Source: SM1-73 sp964588305 (lineage in GTDB: Bacteria > Zixibacteria > MSB-5A5 > SM1-73). Taken from it: a stretch of 64,000 bases of DNA. The notes beneath the pieces are model-generated. The model made no database searches. It was not told the origin of the DNA and saw only the letters and a list, made by a program, of their open reading frames with translations. Shown here one piece after another: positions 43,632 to 51,155 of the stretch. Every line of letters begins with the position of its first letter. Positions within the stretch are counted from its first letter, which is position 1. The stretch spans positions 17,211-81,210 of the forward strand of contig CAZPOP010000015.1 of assembly GCA_964588305.1 (NCBI GenBank). Reading direction: 5' to 3'. The position numbers and the translations under genes are program-made.

Positions 43632-43875
43632 GAACAGGTTTTCCTCTACCAAAGAAGTAAGTGGTAGAGGATTGATGATAGCTTTGGAATTCCGAAAATC
43701 AGATGATGATTTTAATGTTGAATGGATATTTAATGAAATGTTGAAAAGAGGGTTCATAGTTGGAGTTAAGCCAGAGGCAAACTTGATAAGATTTATGCCG
43801 GCCTTGACAAGTGAACAGAGTGAAATGGAAAGTATACTACAAAACTTGAATGGTGTGTTACAAGAATCAACCTAA
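43594..43875 (+). pseudogene. Class III aminotransferase remnant (C-terminal tail only)
   Basis: This frame overlaps the end of the cupin remnant and encodes LEELKNRFSSTKEVSGRGLM, IALEF, then FNEMLKRGFIVGVKPEANLI and RFMPALTSEQSEME. It matches the last about 85 residues of PLP-dependent class III (acetylornithine/4-aminobutyrate-type) aminotransferases, in which RGxGLMxGLEL and the iRfxPaLt segment are conserved. The catalytic Lys and PLP domain are missing. No start codon or ribosome site fits. Its join to the cupin fragment marks a rearrangement point. Confidence 0.65.
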
Positions 43876-44087
43876 TTGCGTCTGGATGCGTTTGCACTTG
43901 GAAATGCCGAGGCGATAAGTTCTTCAGTTCCTAATACTGGGAGTTACAGCCGTTAAAAGCCGATCATGCATTAATTTTAAGGTTGGTAGACTCAGCTATA
44001 AGTGCCTGGCAAACACAAAGATTAAAAAAGTTCTTTAAAACCCATTCAATCTTACGTATTAATGTTAAATTAAACTAAGGAGGCACT
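43876..44087. other. Spacer upstream of the HTH-HEPN cassette
   Basis: 212 AT-rich bases with no gene. AAGGAGG sits 5 bases before the first cassette ATG. AT-rich hexamers such as TTAAAT occur at about 44063-44068, but no convincing -35 partner is seen. Confidence 0.4.
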
Positions 44088-44342
44088 ATGACGAAAGAAA
44101 AGTCACAAATGAATATGGAGGAAGTAACGAGGAGGCTGGATGTAATCATCTATTTGCTTTTGGAACAAAAGCGCCAGGCAGGAATGTCCACTAGACATAT
44201 AATCAAAGAATTGACAACTCTTGGATTGAAAGATTGGGAAGTTGCCAAGATTCTAGGAAAGACAAGAAGTTACGTGTCCAGTGAAATAACATTAATTAAG
44301 AAATCCAGCAAGAAAGAAGGGAGTGATAAGAGTGAAGGATGA
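44088..44342 (+). CDS. Small helix-turn-helix protein, cassette type A copy 1
   Basis: 84 residues. Residues 1-30 form a predicted helix (MEEVTRRLDVIIYLLLEQ); 35-72 look like a sigma-70 region 4-like helix-turn-helix: LTTLGLKDWEVAKILGKTRS then YVSSEITLIKK. It is similar in layout and sequence to the next gene (LGLKDWEVAKILGKT versus IGLQPKEIAEILGKT). First gene of a five-gene overlapping operon; the ribosome site AAGGAGG lies 5 bases before the ATG. Probably a DNA-binding regulator of the operon; no known name. Base composition is markedly more AT-rich than the flanks. Confidence 0.75.
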   Translation: MTKEKSQMNMEEVTRRLDVIIYLLLEQKRQAGMSTRHIIKELTTLGLKDWEVAKILGKTRSYVSSEITLIKKSSKKEGSDKSEG

Positions 44343-44589
44343 AGTAGGATACAGAATCATAGAGAGGTTGAATCTGCTCGTTAAACTAAGTGCGTTGAAT
44401 CTTCTTAAGGATAAAGAATTCAAAGAACAAGTAAGGGTTCTGTCGGATATAGGCTTACAACCAAAGGAGATTGCGGAAATCCTTGGGAAAACGCCCAATA
44501 ACGTGAGAGTTACGCTCTCTATGATCAGAAAAGGAGAAAGGAGAAAGGAGAAAACCACCAAAAACGGCAAGCCAATCCAGAGGAGATGA
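44323..44589 (+). CDS. Small helix-turn-helix protein, cassette type A copy 2
   Basis: 88 residues if starting from GTG 44323; a second GTG at 44332 has better spacing from AAGGGAG. The helical N-terminus (GYRIIERLNLLVKLSALNLL) is followed by LSDIGLQPKEIAEILGKTPN and NVRVTLSMIRKG, a sigma-70 region 4-type DNA-binding fold common in archaeal and candidate-phylum small regulators. A basic tail (RKEKTTKNGKPIQRR) follows. It overlaps the previous gene by 20 bases and the next by 4. Paralogue of the gene before it. Role inferred as transcription regulator. Confidence 0.75.
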   Translation: MIRVKDEVGYRIIERLNLLVKLSALNLLKDKEFKEQVRVLSDIGLQPKEIAEILGKTPNNVRVTLSMIRKGERRKEKTTKNGKPIQRR

Positions 44590-44960
44590 GGAAAATGAAT
44601 AATGATAAGGTGATTGACATCTTAAAAGAGATGTTGAAATGGCAGAAGTTGCACGGCAGGGAAATTCTAAAGAATAAACTGGCAAATGAAGACTTATTTT
44701 CAAATGAAAAGGAAATTCGTGTTTATTATCATAGTGATGGGGACAAAAGTAGTAGGGAAATAGGAAAACTAGTGAACGTTAGTCACGCAACCATCCAGAA
44801 TTTATGGAAGAAGTGGGTTGATGCTGGGCTAGTAGAGCCCACAGAGAAGTACGGTGGTGGGCGATGTAAGAGATTGTTTAGCTTAGACGATCTTGGTCTA
44901 GAACTGCCCAAGATTAAAAACCATGGTGAACAAAATGATAAACAAAAAAATAATGAGTGA
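44586..44960 (+). CDS. Winged-helix-type HTH protein, cassette type B copy 1
   Basis: 124 residues. The N-terminal helix INxxKVIDILKEMLKW-like segment (residues 5-20) is followed by VYYHSDGDKSSREIGKLVNV and SHATIQNLWKKWVDAGLVEP, a helix-turn-helix with recognition helix around VSHATIQNLWKKW. TEKYGGGRCKRLFSLDDLGL looks like the wing and closing strand. It is clearly related to the last gene of the cassette. Start ATGA overlaps the previous stop, with AGAGGAG just upstream; an ATG at 44595 is an alternative. The C-terminal 12 codons overlap the HEPN gene. Probable operon regulator or antitoxin-like partner. Confidence 0.75.
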   Translation: MRKMNNDKVIDILKEMLKWQKLHGREILKNKLANEDLFSNEKEIRVYYHSDGDKSSREIGKLVNVSHATIQNLWKKWVDAGLVEPTEKYGGGRCKRLFSLDDLGLELPKIKNHGEQNDKQKNNE

Positions 44961-45675
44961 ATTAACAAATAGAAAACCTCGATCTACAATTTACAGACTG
45001 ATAAATGAAATTAGAAAAGCAAATTACAAATTGACGACCGAGGACGCTGCTTATGTTCTTGCCGGCGAGTTAGGGATAGACATTGCCAAACATCTGTCAA
45101 ATGGGCAACTGCAGAGACTTCCAAGCACTTCCGCCGAAATCAAAATAATTGAAACGAAATCTAAAGCAATATCAAAAACATTTCAGCTAAAGATTAAAGA
45201 CATTCGGGCGAATATACCATTTTTAGAGAAAAAGGTGGTCCGAGATTGCCAAAAAATGATAGATATATATATGTCATTGTACTTGCTTGAAAATTCAATA
45301 AGATTCTTTATTTTGTCTACGCTCGGGAGGGAATATCCATCAGAGAACTGGTGGCATGAAAAAGTTCCTAAGCCAGTTAGAGACAGGGTTGAGGACAGGA
45401 AGAAAAAGGAGAACGAAAACAGATGGCATGCAAAAAGGGGCGATCACAACATTCATTATACAGCTTTTGGAGACCTGAAAGATATAATTATTAAGAATTG
45501 GAATGTCTTTGGAAGGTGCTTCCCAAGCCAGCTTTGGATCCAAAGCAAACTGGCAGAACTAGAGCTTTCACGCAACATTATTGCTCATAACAATCCCTTG
45601 CCACAAGATGAAATACAGAGAATCAAGCTTTACTTTAGAGACTGGACAAAACAAATCAGAGAGGATTCAAAATGA
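44923..45675 (+). CDS. Swt1-like HEPN-domain protein (probable ribonuclease/toxin)
   Basis: 250 residues from ATG 44923 (an alternative ATG at 44953 gives MSELTNRKPR). An N-terminal helical domain (about 20-68) has TIYRLINEIRKANYKLTTED and AAYVLAGELGIDIAKHLSN. The C-terminal HEPN domain (about 100-245) has LYLLENSIRFFILSTLG, NWWHEKVPKPVRDRV, RWHAKRGDHNIHYTAFGDLK and LELSRNIIAHNNPL. The last contains R217-N-I-I-A-H222, the R-x4-H catalytic motif of HEPN ribonucleases. The pattern fits the HEPN_Swt1 group, found in toxins and defence proteins. It sits at the centre of a cassette of four HTH proteins. RNase activity is inferred from the motif. Confidence 0.8.
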   Translation: MVNKMINKKIMSELTNRKPRSTIYRLINEIRKANYKLTTEDAAYVLAGELGIDIAKHLSNGQLQRLPSTSAEIKIIETKSKAISKTFQLKIKDIRANIPFLEKKVVRDCQKMIDIYMSLYLLENSIRFFILSTLGREYPSENWWHEKVPKPVRDRVEDRKKKENENRWHAKRGDHNIHYTAFGDLKDIIIKNWNVFGRCFPSQLWIQSKLAELELSRNIIAHNNPLPQDEIQRIKLYFRDWTKQIREDSK

Positions 45676-45989
45676 ATGACGATATCCTGGAGGAATTAAA
45701 AGAACAAACCAAATGGCTTAGATTTTTGGCCGTGCCACAGTTGAAAAAGGTCATAGAACAAACTCTGACAACTAAAGAGCAAAAAAGGATTTATGATCTT
45801 TCTGACGGCAAAGAAAGCACTAACGGCATATCAAAAAAACTGTTGGCAGAAGGAATTAAAGTTAGTCATATGACGGTGTACAATTATTGGAAAAGGTGGT
45901 TTGCCACAGGCCTCGTTATCCCAAGTGAAAGATATGCTGGGAGGTTTGAGAAGATTATAGCTTTAAAGGATTTGAATATCGAAGTATGA
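45672..45989 (+). CDS. Winged-helix-type HTH protein, cassette type B copy 2
   Basis: 105 residues, paralogous to the gene at 44586-44960. Both have an N-terminal helix with DILKE/DILEE and KW, a segment YDLSDGKESTNGISKKLLAE versus YYHSDGDKSSREIGKLV, the recognition helix KVSHMTVYNYWKRWFATGLV versus NVSHATIQNLWKKWVDAGLV, and a final ALKDLNIEV versus SLDDLGLEL. ATGA overlaps the HEPN gene stop. It ends 26 bases from the convergent glycosyltransferase gene. Antitoxin or regulator role is inference from position. Confidence 0.75.
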   Translation: MNDDILEELKEQTKWLRFLAVPQLKKVIEQTLTTKEQKRIYDLSDGKESTNGISKKLLAEGIKVSHMTVYNYWKRWFATGLVIPSERYAGRFEKIIALKDLNIEV

Positions 45990-46015
45990 ATCCCTGGATG
46001 CATCGGGACAATGTG

Positions 46016-47131
46016 CTACAAGGTAGCCTTTCTGTCGACATGTGACTCTCGACGTACAAGTGTCCAGAATTCTTCTTCGACAGCTTTCATGTTATCTTCC
46101 CAGATGCCTTTTTCCTTAGTAGCGGAAATGTTCTTCTCTCTGAAATCGCTCCAATCGGTGAATTCCTCTATTGCATAAACAATCTGTTTTGCCAGAGCAT
46201 GGTGGTTAGAAATAGGAAAAACGAATCCATTCTTTTTGTCCTCTATCCATTCCCGGTTGCCCGGAATGTCGGTTACTATGGGAACAAACCCCAAGGCCAT
46301 AGCTTCCAAAAGCGAAACCGAGGTGGAGTCAGATAAAGATGTTGATAGGTATATATCAGATTCCTTATAACAATCTATTAGTTCTTTTCGTGAAAGCTCC
46401 CCTTTGAATTCCACTTGTTGCTCCACTTCCAAATCCCTGGCCAGTCTCATCAGTTTCTTCTTTTGCGATCCCTCTCCTACTATCACAAATCTTACTTTTC
46501 TTTCTGCTTGCTTTATCACCAAAGGAACAGCTTTCAGAAGGGTAGCAAGGTCATAAACCGGCTCCAGTCGTCTGTTGCTCAAGATCACAAAGGTTTTGTT
46601 CTCATCCCGGAACGACAAATCAGACTTTCGCTTTTCCCCTTCAAAAACCAGTTCCCTATCAACTCCCATGGGACTTTGAATCACCTTTTTTTCATCCACA
46701 CCTAAGTCCAAAACTGCCTGAGTGAGAATCCTTGCGTCTGTGGTTATCAGGTCTGCTTTGCCCAGCACATACTTCGCCCTCAGCCTGTGCAAAAGGGACT
46801 TTTGCGCGGAGATCAAAATATCCGATCCCCAGGTGGAAACCACCAAAGGATGTCGCCCCAGCAAGGCCCCAACAAGCCCGTAAGCAGGGACGAAGTGGGC
46901 GTTTACCAAATCCGGCTTTATCTCGTCCGCTATCTTCTTGACTTTGCGAACGGATAAAGGATATTTCAGAAAAGAAGGAAGGATTCCCGATTTGATGGAG
47001 AATTCTTCAGCTTTGGTTGGTGCACCTTTTTCCAATGAGATCAAAAAGCATTGGTGCCCCTGATCGACGAAATAGTCCACCCATCTTTTGGTGTGGTAAC
47101 TTGCGGCATCAGCAAGAAAAAGAATTCGCAT
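46016..47131 (-). CDS. Glycosyltransferase family 4 protein
   Basis: 371 residues with the GT-B fold. The N-terminal half starts MRILFLADAASYHTKRWVDY (His near residue 13 is usual for this group) and has VSTWGSDILISA near 107-118. The C-terminal half has FVILSNRRLEPVYDLATLLK near 192-211 and the GT4 E-x7-E motif SVSLLEAMALGFVPIVTDIP near 278-297. It transfers a sugar from a nucleotide donor, probably to surface polysaccharide or glycolipid; donor and acceptor unknown. There is no clear operon partner. Confidence 0.9.
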   Translation of the reverse strand: MRILFLADAASYHTKRWVDYFVDQGHQCFLISLEKGAPTKAEEFSIKSGILPSFLKYPLSVRKVKKIADEIKPDLVNAHFVPAYGLVGALLGRHPLVVSTWGSDILISAQKSLLHRLRAKYVLGKADLITTDARILTQAVLDLGVDEKKVIQSPMGVDRELVFEGEKRKSDLSFRDENKTFVILSNRRLEPVYDLATLLKAVPLVIKQAERKVRFVIVGEGSQKKKLMRLARDLEVEQQVEFKGELSRKELIDCYKESDIYLSTSLSDSTSVSLLEAMALGFVPIVTDIPGNREWIEDKKNGFVFPISNHHALAKQIVYAIEEFTDWSDFREKNISATKEKGIWEDNMKAVEEEFWTLVRRESHVDRKATL

Positions 47132-47207
47132 ACTCTTTGGCTTCTGAAACTCTCAGGCTGACAGCGTTTGAATTATAGGCTAAACTTGCTGAAGAAAAGT
47201 GAGCTTC

Positions 47208-47223
47208 GCAACCCGAAGGTTGC
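47208..47223. repeat. Intergenic hairpin
   Basis: GCAACC-CGAA-GGTTGC, a 6-bp stem with a stable tetraloop-like centre, followed by GGCTACC (GGTAGCC on the other strand). It lies between the propeller protein gene end and the glycosyltransferase gene start. Confidence 0.6.
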
Positions 47224-47231
47224 GGCTACCA

Positions 47232-49445
47232 TTATTCCCGAATCACTGCAATCTTCCCTATCGCCTTGTCGCCTGACGGACCGGTAACGTAAAACAGATA
47301 CACTCCTCCGGAGACCAGCTGTCCGGCGTCATTCCTGCCATCCCACGTGTCTTGCGAGTTGATCTCTCTCACCAATTCTCCTGCTACCGTGAATATCCTG
47401 ATCTTTGCCCGATAAGGCAACCTGTCGAAGGTAAGCGTCTCGGTACCCTCTCCAAGTACAAATGGGTTCGGGTATGCCCTAACCTCTGATAAGTCCTGGG
47501 CTGGCACGATGCCGGATTCATACCTGGATAACCCGTTTTCAGTTCCGATCCAGACTTCGCCGGTCCTCTCATCGATCTTGATTCCCAGAACCCGGTTGTG
47601 ACAGATATTGCTGTTGAAGGTGGTAAAGATGTGTTCGAATTGACCTCGACTGTTTATCACTCCCAATCCACTCTCAGTCCCAATCCATTTGTTGTTCTGC
47701 TCGTCCACCGCAATGACGTTCACCTGGGGTCCCAAAGGATCGGGCAATGCCACGCTTCTGAATCTCCCCCATTCCGAATCCAGCGTGTCCAATCCTGCGC
47801 TGGTTCCCACCCAGAGAGTGCCGTCCTTGTCCACTTCAGCGCTCATGACCGTGTTTGACGAAAGGCGACCATCCGTCTGAGTGTAATGGGTGACGCGATC
47901 GTCGGTCTTGTCCTCGACCGTCCAATTGTAGTAATAATCAAGAAGCCCAATGTCCCGAAAACAAATATACAGATGTCCCTCTCTGGCCTTCGCCTTTAAC
48001 ATGAGGATCGATTTTATGCCATCTCCGTCATAATATACCGCAAAGGAGTCGTTGTCCGCCAGAACGCATACCAACCGAGTCGAATCCAAAGACTCCCAAT
48101 TGGGCAACCACCGATTTCCCATCTCGTCCACGGCTACGTCATTTACCACCACGTACTCAGGATAACCGGCTATCCCCTTTAGGGGACTGTTTTTTTCAGT
48201 AAACCTGAACCAGGTGGAATCCTCCCGGTTCATTTTCATCACTCCCGCACCCCAGCTTCCGAACCACAGGTTATCTTCTTTGTCTTTTTCTACTGCCCTG
48301 ATCGAATGTCTGTCAATTTCCGGGACCGAGGAGAGCGAGACCCACCCCGAGCCATCAAAACATGATGCTCCATCGTTCTCATTGGCACACCACAGATTCC
48401 CGTCAGCGTCCACTTCCATGTCCAAAAACAAATTTCCCGGTGGCCCGTCTACCACGTAATTCTCCCACTGCTCATCTTTATAACGAGAGATGCCCTTACC
48501 TGCAGTTCCCACCCAGAGCCAGCCGGAGTCATCCATCGCTGCCGAATTGTGATCGGTGGACAAAAGGCCAGTGTTGGAAAGCCGGGACCAGGCTCCATTC
48601 TCGTATATGTATAATCCCCCATTGGTGCAGGCAATCAGTTTGCCATTCTTGTATTCTAAATCCTTGACTCTCCGATTCTCTAATCCAAAGGAATCCCAGG
48701 ATGAATCGAGTGAGTCAAATCTGAAGATCCCCGTCTTCGTTCCTATGACGATCTCACCTTGTACGTCGGTTATGGTGTAAACATAATCATCGGTCAAGCC
48801 GGGCGAACTCTCCTTCACAAACGAGGTCCAATTCTTGGGGTCCATGAGATTGACCGTGCGGTAATCTTTGGGAGCATATGCCACACCCTTCTCCGTTCCC
48901 ACCCAGATATTATCCCCCACCAGATGTATGCTGTTAACGTCAGCCTCCACGTTCAAAAGCTCCCCCAAACGTCTGTACGTCTCGGTGATTTCGCCATGCG
49001 GAGGTTTATCGGGATGGAAAACGCTGACTCCCACGTCTGATCCCACCCACAACTGTTCACCATCCGCTACTATTTCCCTGATGAGGAACATCCTTTCCCC
49101 CGAGATGAAATTATAATATATGTCCCAGTTATTTTCGGTCAGATCATATTTGGTCAGGGTACCGTTTTGGGCTCCCAGCCACAGGTTTCCGCCCGAATCG
49201 AAGGCCACTGAAGACAAATAGTTTCCGCCCAAACCATCCACATTGGTTAATTGGGTCACCGAGTCGTTTTGCGTATTCAGCACTGCCACTCCGCCGGTAG
49301 TGGCACACCACAGCATCTCATCCTTCAAAACCACTTCCTGAACTTCATCCTTGTTGGTGTAAGTGGTCCAGTCGCCGATTCCAGCAGAACCGAGCTTGAA
49401 AAGAAAAATCGAAAAAATCAAAACGAGGTGGATTATTCTGTTCAT
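47232..49445 (-). CDS. Secreted propeller protein with FlgD-like C-terminal sorting domain
   Basis: 737 residues. Signal peptide RIIHLVLIFSIFLFKLGSAG. The body repeats the two-component-regulator propeller motif (D-x-x-G-x-x-W-x-G-T-x-x-G-L/V): GNLWLGAQNGTLTKYD, LWVGSDVGVSVFH, IWVGTEKGVAYAP, GWLWVGTAGKGISRY, GTLWVGTSAGLDTLD, KWIGTESGLGVIN and VWIGTENGLSRYE. Enough blades for at least one or two seven-bladed propellers. The C-terminus has VRAYPNPFVLGEGTETLTFD, AKIRIFTVAGELVREI and GQLVSGGVYLFYV, a FlgD-like domain as in type IX-secreted proteins. No histidine kinase domain follows, so it is an exported propeller alone. Ligand unknown. Confidence 0.88.
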   Translation of the reverse strand: MNRIIHLVLIFSIFLFKLGSAGIGDWTTYTNKDEVQEVVLKDEMLWCATTGGVAVLNTQNDSVTQLTNVDGLGGNYLSSVAFDSGGNLWLGAQNGTLTKYDLTENNWDIYYNFISGERMFLIREIVADGEQLWVGSDVGVSVFHPDKPPHGEITETYRRLGELLNVEADVNSIHLVGDNIWVGTEKGVAYAPKDYRTVNLMDPKNWTSFVKESSPGLTDDYVYTITDVQGEIVIGTKTGIFRFDSLDSSWDSFGLENRRVKDLEYKNGKLIACTNGGLYIYENGAWSRLSNTGLLSTDHNSAAMDDSGWLWVGTAGKGISRYKDEQWENYVVDGPPGNLFLDMEVDADGNLWCANENDGASCFDGSGWVSLSSVPEIDRHSIRAVEKDKEDNLWFGSWGAGVMKMNREDSTWFRFTEKNSPLKGIAGYPEYVVVNDVAVDEMGNRWLPNWESLDSTRLVCVLADNDSFAVYYDGDGIKSILMLKAKAREGHLYICFRDIGLLDYYYNWTVEDKTDDRVTHYTQTDGRLSSNTVMSAEVDKDGTLWVGTSAGLDTLDSEWGRFRSVALPDPLGPQVNVIAVDEQNNKWIGTESGLGVINSRGQFEHIFTTFNSNICHNRVLGIKIDERTGEVWIGTENGLSRYESGIVPAQDLSEVRAYPNPFVLGEGTETLTFDRLPYRAKIRIFTVAGELVREINSQDTWDGRNDAGQLVSGGVYLFYVTGPSGDKAIGKIAVIRE

Positions 49446-49483
49446 GATTCTTAGAACACCCGTGTCACACGGTGATCCGGTTG

Positions 49484-50974
49484 TCAGACTCTTCTTTTGA
49501 TCAAAGATGCCAATATCGCGAAGAGACCGACCAAGAAGCAGCCCTGAGCAAACCAGTCGCCATGCCTGGTATAAAATGTATCCTTGAGTTTTGATGGTAT
49601 CTGGTCTATCGCCGTGGTTCTGATGTAAATCTTCGTGGCCTTTTTCACCCGACCGAGAGGATCGATAAACATCGACACCCCGGTATTGGCACAGCGGGCG
49701 ATGGAGATTCGGTTCTCGATTGCCCGAAATACCGCTATCTGAGCATGTTGAAAAGGTCCGTGAGTTTTTCCGAACCAGCCGTCGTTGGTGATATTGACCA
49801 AAAAAACGGTTCCTTCTCTTACAAAGTCTCTTACCAAATCCGGATAGACGGACTCAAAACAGATCAGAGTGGCGAATCTTCCTTTGGGTATTTGGAAAAT
49901 GGTAAGATCTCTCCCGGACGAGAAATCTGATTGTCCCAATTGAACCTTATCTGAGATGCGGAGCTTTTCATCATAAGGAATCTTTTCGCTAAAGGGAACC
50001 AGATGTATCTTATTGTAGATTTGGGGATATCCCCCTTTCGGCTTGAAAAGAAAAGCGGAGTTGTAATACAGAATCCTGCCTTCTTCGTTAAATTCATAAT
50101 CGTTGGTTCCCACCAAAAGCGGTGTATTGAGAAGATCCGAGGTTGCCTGAACTTCATCCATATAAAACGATTCGGAAGCCAGGTAGCAGGGAGCAGCCGT
50201 TTCCGGCCAGAGGATCAAATCCAGGTCTTCTTTGGCCGCCTCCTTGCTCATGTCGATGAAGGTCCGAATGTTATAATCCAGAAATCTCTGGTCCCATTTC
50301 ACCTTGGGCTCGATACTGCCCTGAAGCAGCGCTATTCTGACACAACCCTGTTCGGTCTTTTCAGACATGGCCGATCCTAAGACACGGAATTCATGCCAGC
50401 CATGAATATAGGGCAAAATAATCAAAGCGGCAAAGATTGTAACGGCCAAGACGATTTTTCTCTTATACTTGATGATAAGATAGATTGTCAGGTTAAGGCA
50501 GACTATCCAGAACGAGACTGCATAATTCCCGGTGAAGGAAGCATATTGGATCAGCTTTAAGTAATATGTTTGTGTATATGCCAGATTAAGCCAGGGAAAG
50601 GATATCTCGGTCAAGGATCTCACATACTCCATGGCCACCCAAAGGAAAGGAAGGAAAAACAGGGAGCTTGTTCCCCACTTTCTATGAATCAATGCATAAA
50701 ACCAGGTCAAAAACGCAGTATACAGGCAGAGAAGCACAAGGGCGGCGACGGCTCCGGGAACGGTCGCCCAGCCTATCCAGAAGAGCAGAAGGGAGTTTGA
50801 AACCAGTCCGAAGAGGTAGCCAATCTTGAACGCATCCGAAAGTCCTTTGCCCTCCAAGGCAAAAAGCAACGGGACCAGAGCGAAATAGATTGCGAAACCA
50901 AAGGGGAGGGGAGGATAAGCCAGGCTCATCAACAGAGCGGAGAATATGACCAAATACCAATCTCTTTTCAGCAT
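49484..50974 (-). CDS. lnt: Apolipoprotein N-acyltransferase
   Basis: An inner-membrane enzyme adding the third acyl chain to lipoproteins. About 496 residues from ATG 50972-50974. Longer starts translate through an intergenic hairpin (51028-51045) into an unlikely charged extension. Six or more N-terminal helices are followed by the nitrilase domain with the Glu-Lys-Cys triad: LILWPETAAP (Glu), KIHLVPFSEKIPY (Lys) and TLICFESVYPDLVRDF (Cys), then ITNDGWFGKTHGPFQHAQIA. Presence of Lnt together with several lipoproteins in the window supports a diderm envelope. Confidence 0.93.
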   Translation of the reverse strand: MLKRDWYLVIFSALLMSLAYPPLPFGFAIYFALVPLLFALEGKGLSDAFKIGYLFGLVSNSLLLFWIGWATVPGAVAALVLLCLYTAFLTWFYALIHRKWGTSSLFFLPFLWVAMEYVRSLTEISFPWLNLAYTQTYYLKLIQYASFTGNYAVSFWIVCLNLTIYLIIKYKRKIVLAVTIFAALIILPYIHGWHEFRVLGSAMSEKTEQGCVRIALLQGSIEPKVKWDQRFLDYNIRTFIDMSKEAAKEDLDLILWPETAAPCYLASESFYMDEVQATSDLLNTPLLVGTNDYEFNEEGRILYYNSAFLFKPKGGYPQIYNKIHLVPFSEKIPYDEKLRISDKVQLGQSDFSSGRDLTIFQIPKGRFATLICFESVYPDLVRDFVREGTVFLVNITNDGWFGKTHGPFQHAQIAVFRAIENRISIARCANTGVSMFIDPLGRVKKATKIYIRTTAIDQIPSKLKDTFYTRHGDWFAQGCFLVGLFAILASLIKRRV

Positions 50975-51027
50975 AGAGAATCTGTTAAGGATCTGTGAGG
51001 AATTGCTTGAAGCGAGCAGATCGGAGC

Positions 51028-51045
51028 GTTCACCTTCAGGTGAAC
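51028..51045. repeat. Intergenic hairpin upstream of lnt
   Basis: GTTCACCT-TC-AGGTGAAC, a perfect 8-bp stem, in the gpmI-lnt spacer. Flanks AGC and CCC. Confidence 0.65.
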
Positions 51046-51155
51046 CCACTGAACGGTTCCTTCGCAAGAGAACAACCTGCTGGACAGTCACAACTCAACC
51101 TACGGATCCTACGGATGTTAGCTTTGGATTTTTAATCTTGGACTTTGAATCTCAA

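Noticed and set aside
47232..49445. Propeller protein as a hybrid two-component sensor kinase
   Set aside because: The propeller repeats resemble those sensors, but there is no transmembrane helix after the propeller and no kinase domain; the end is a FlgD-like sorting domain.
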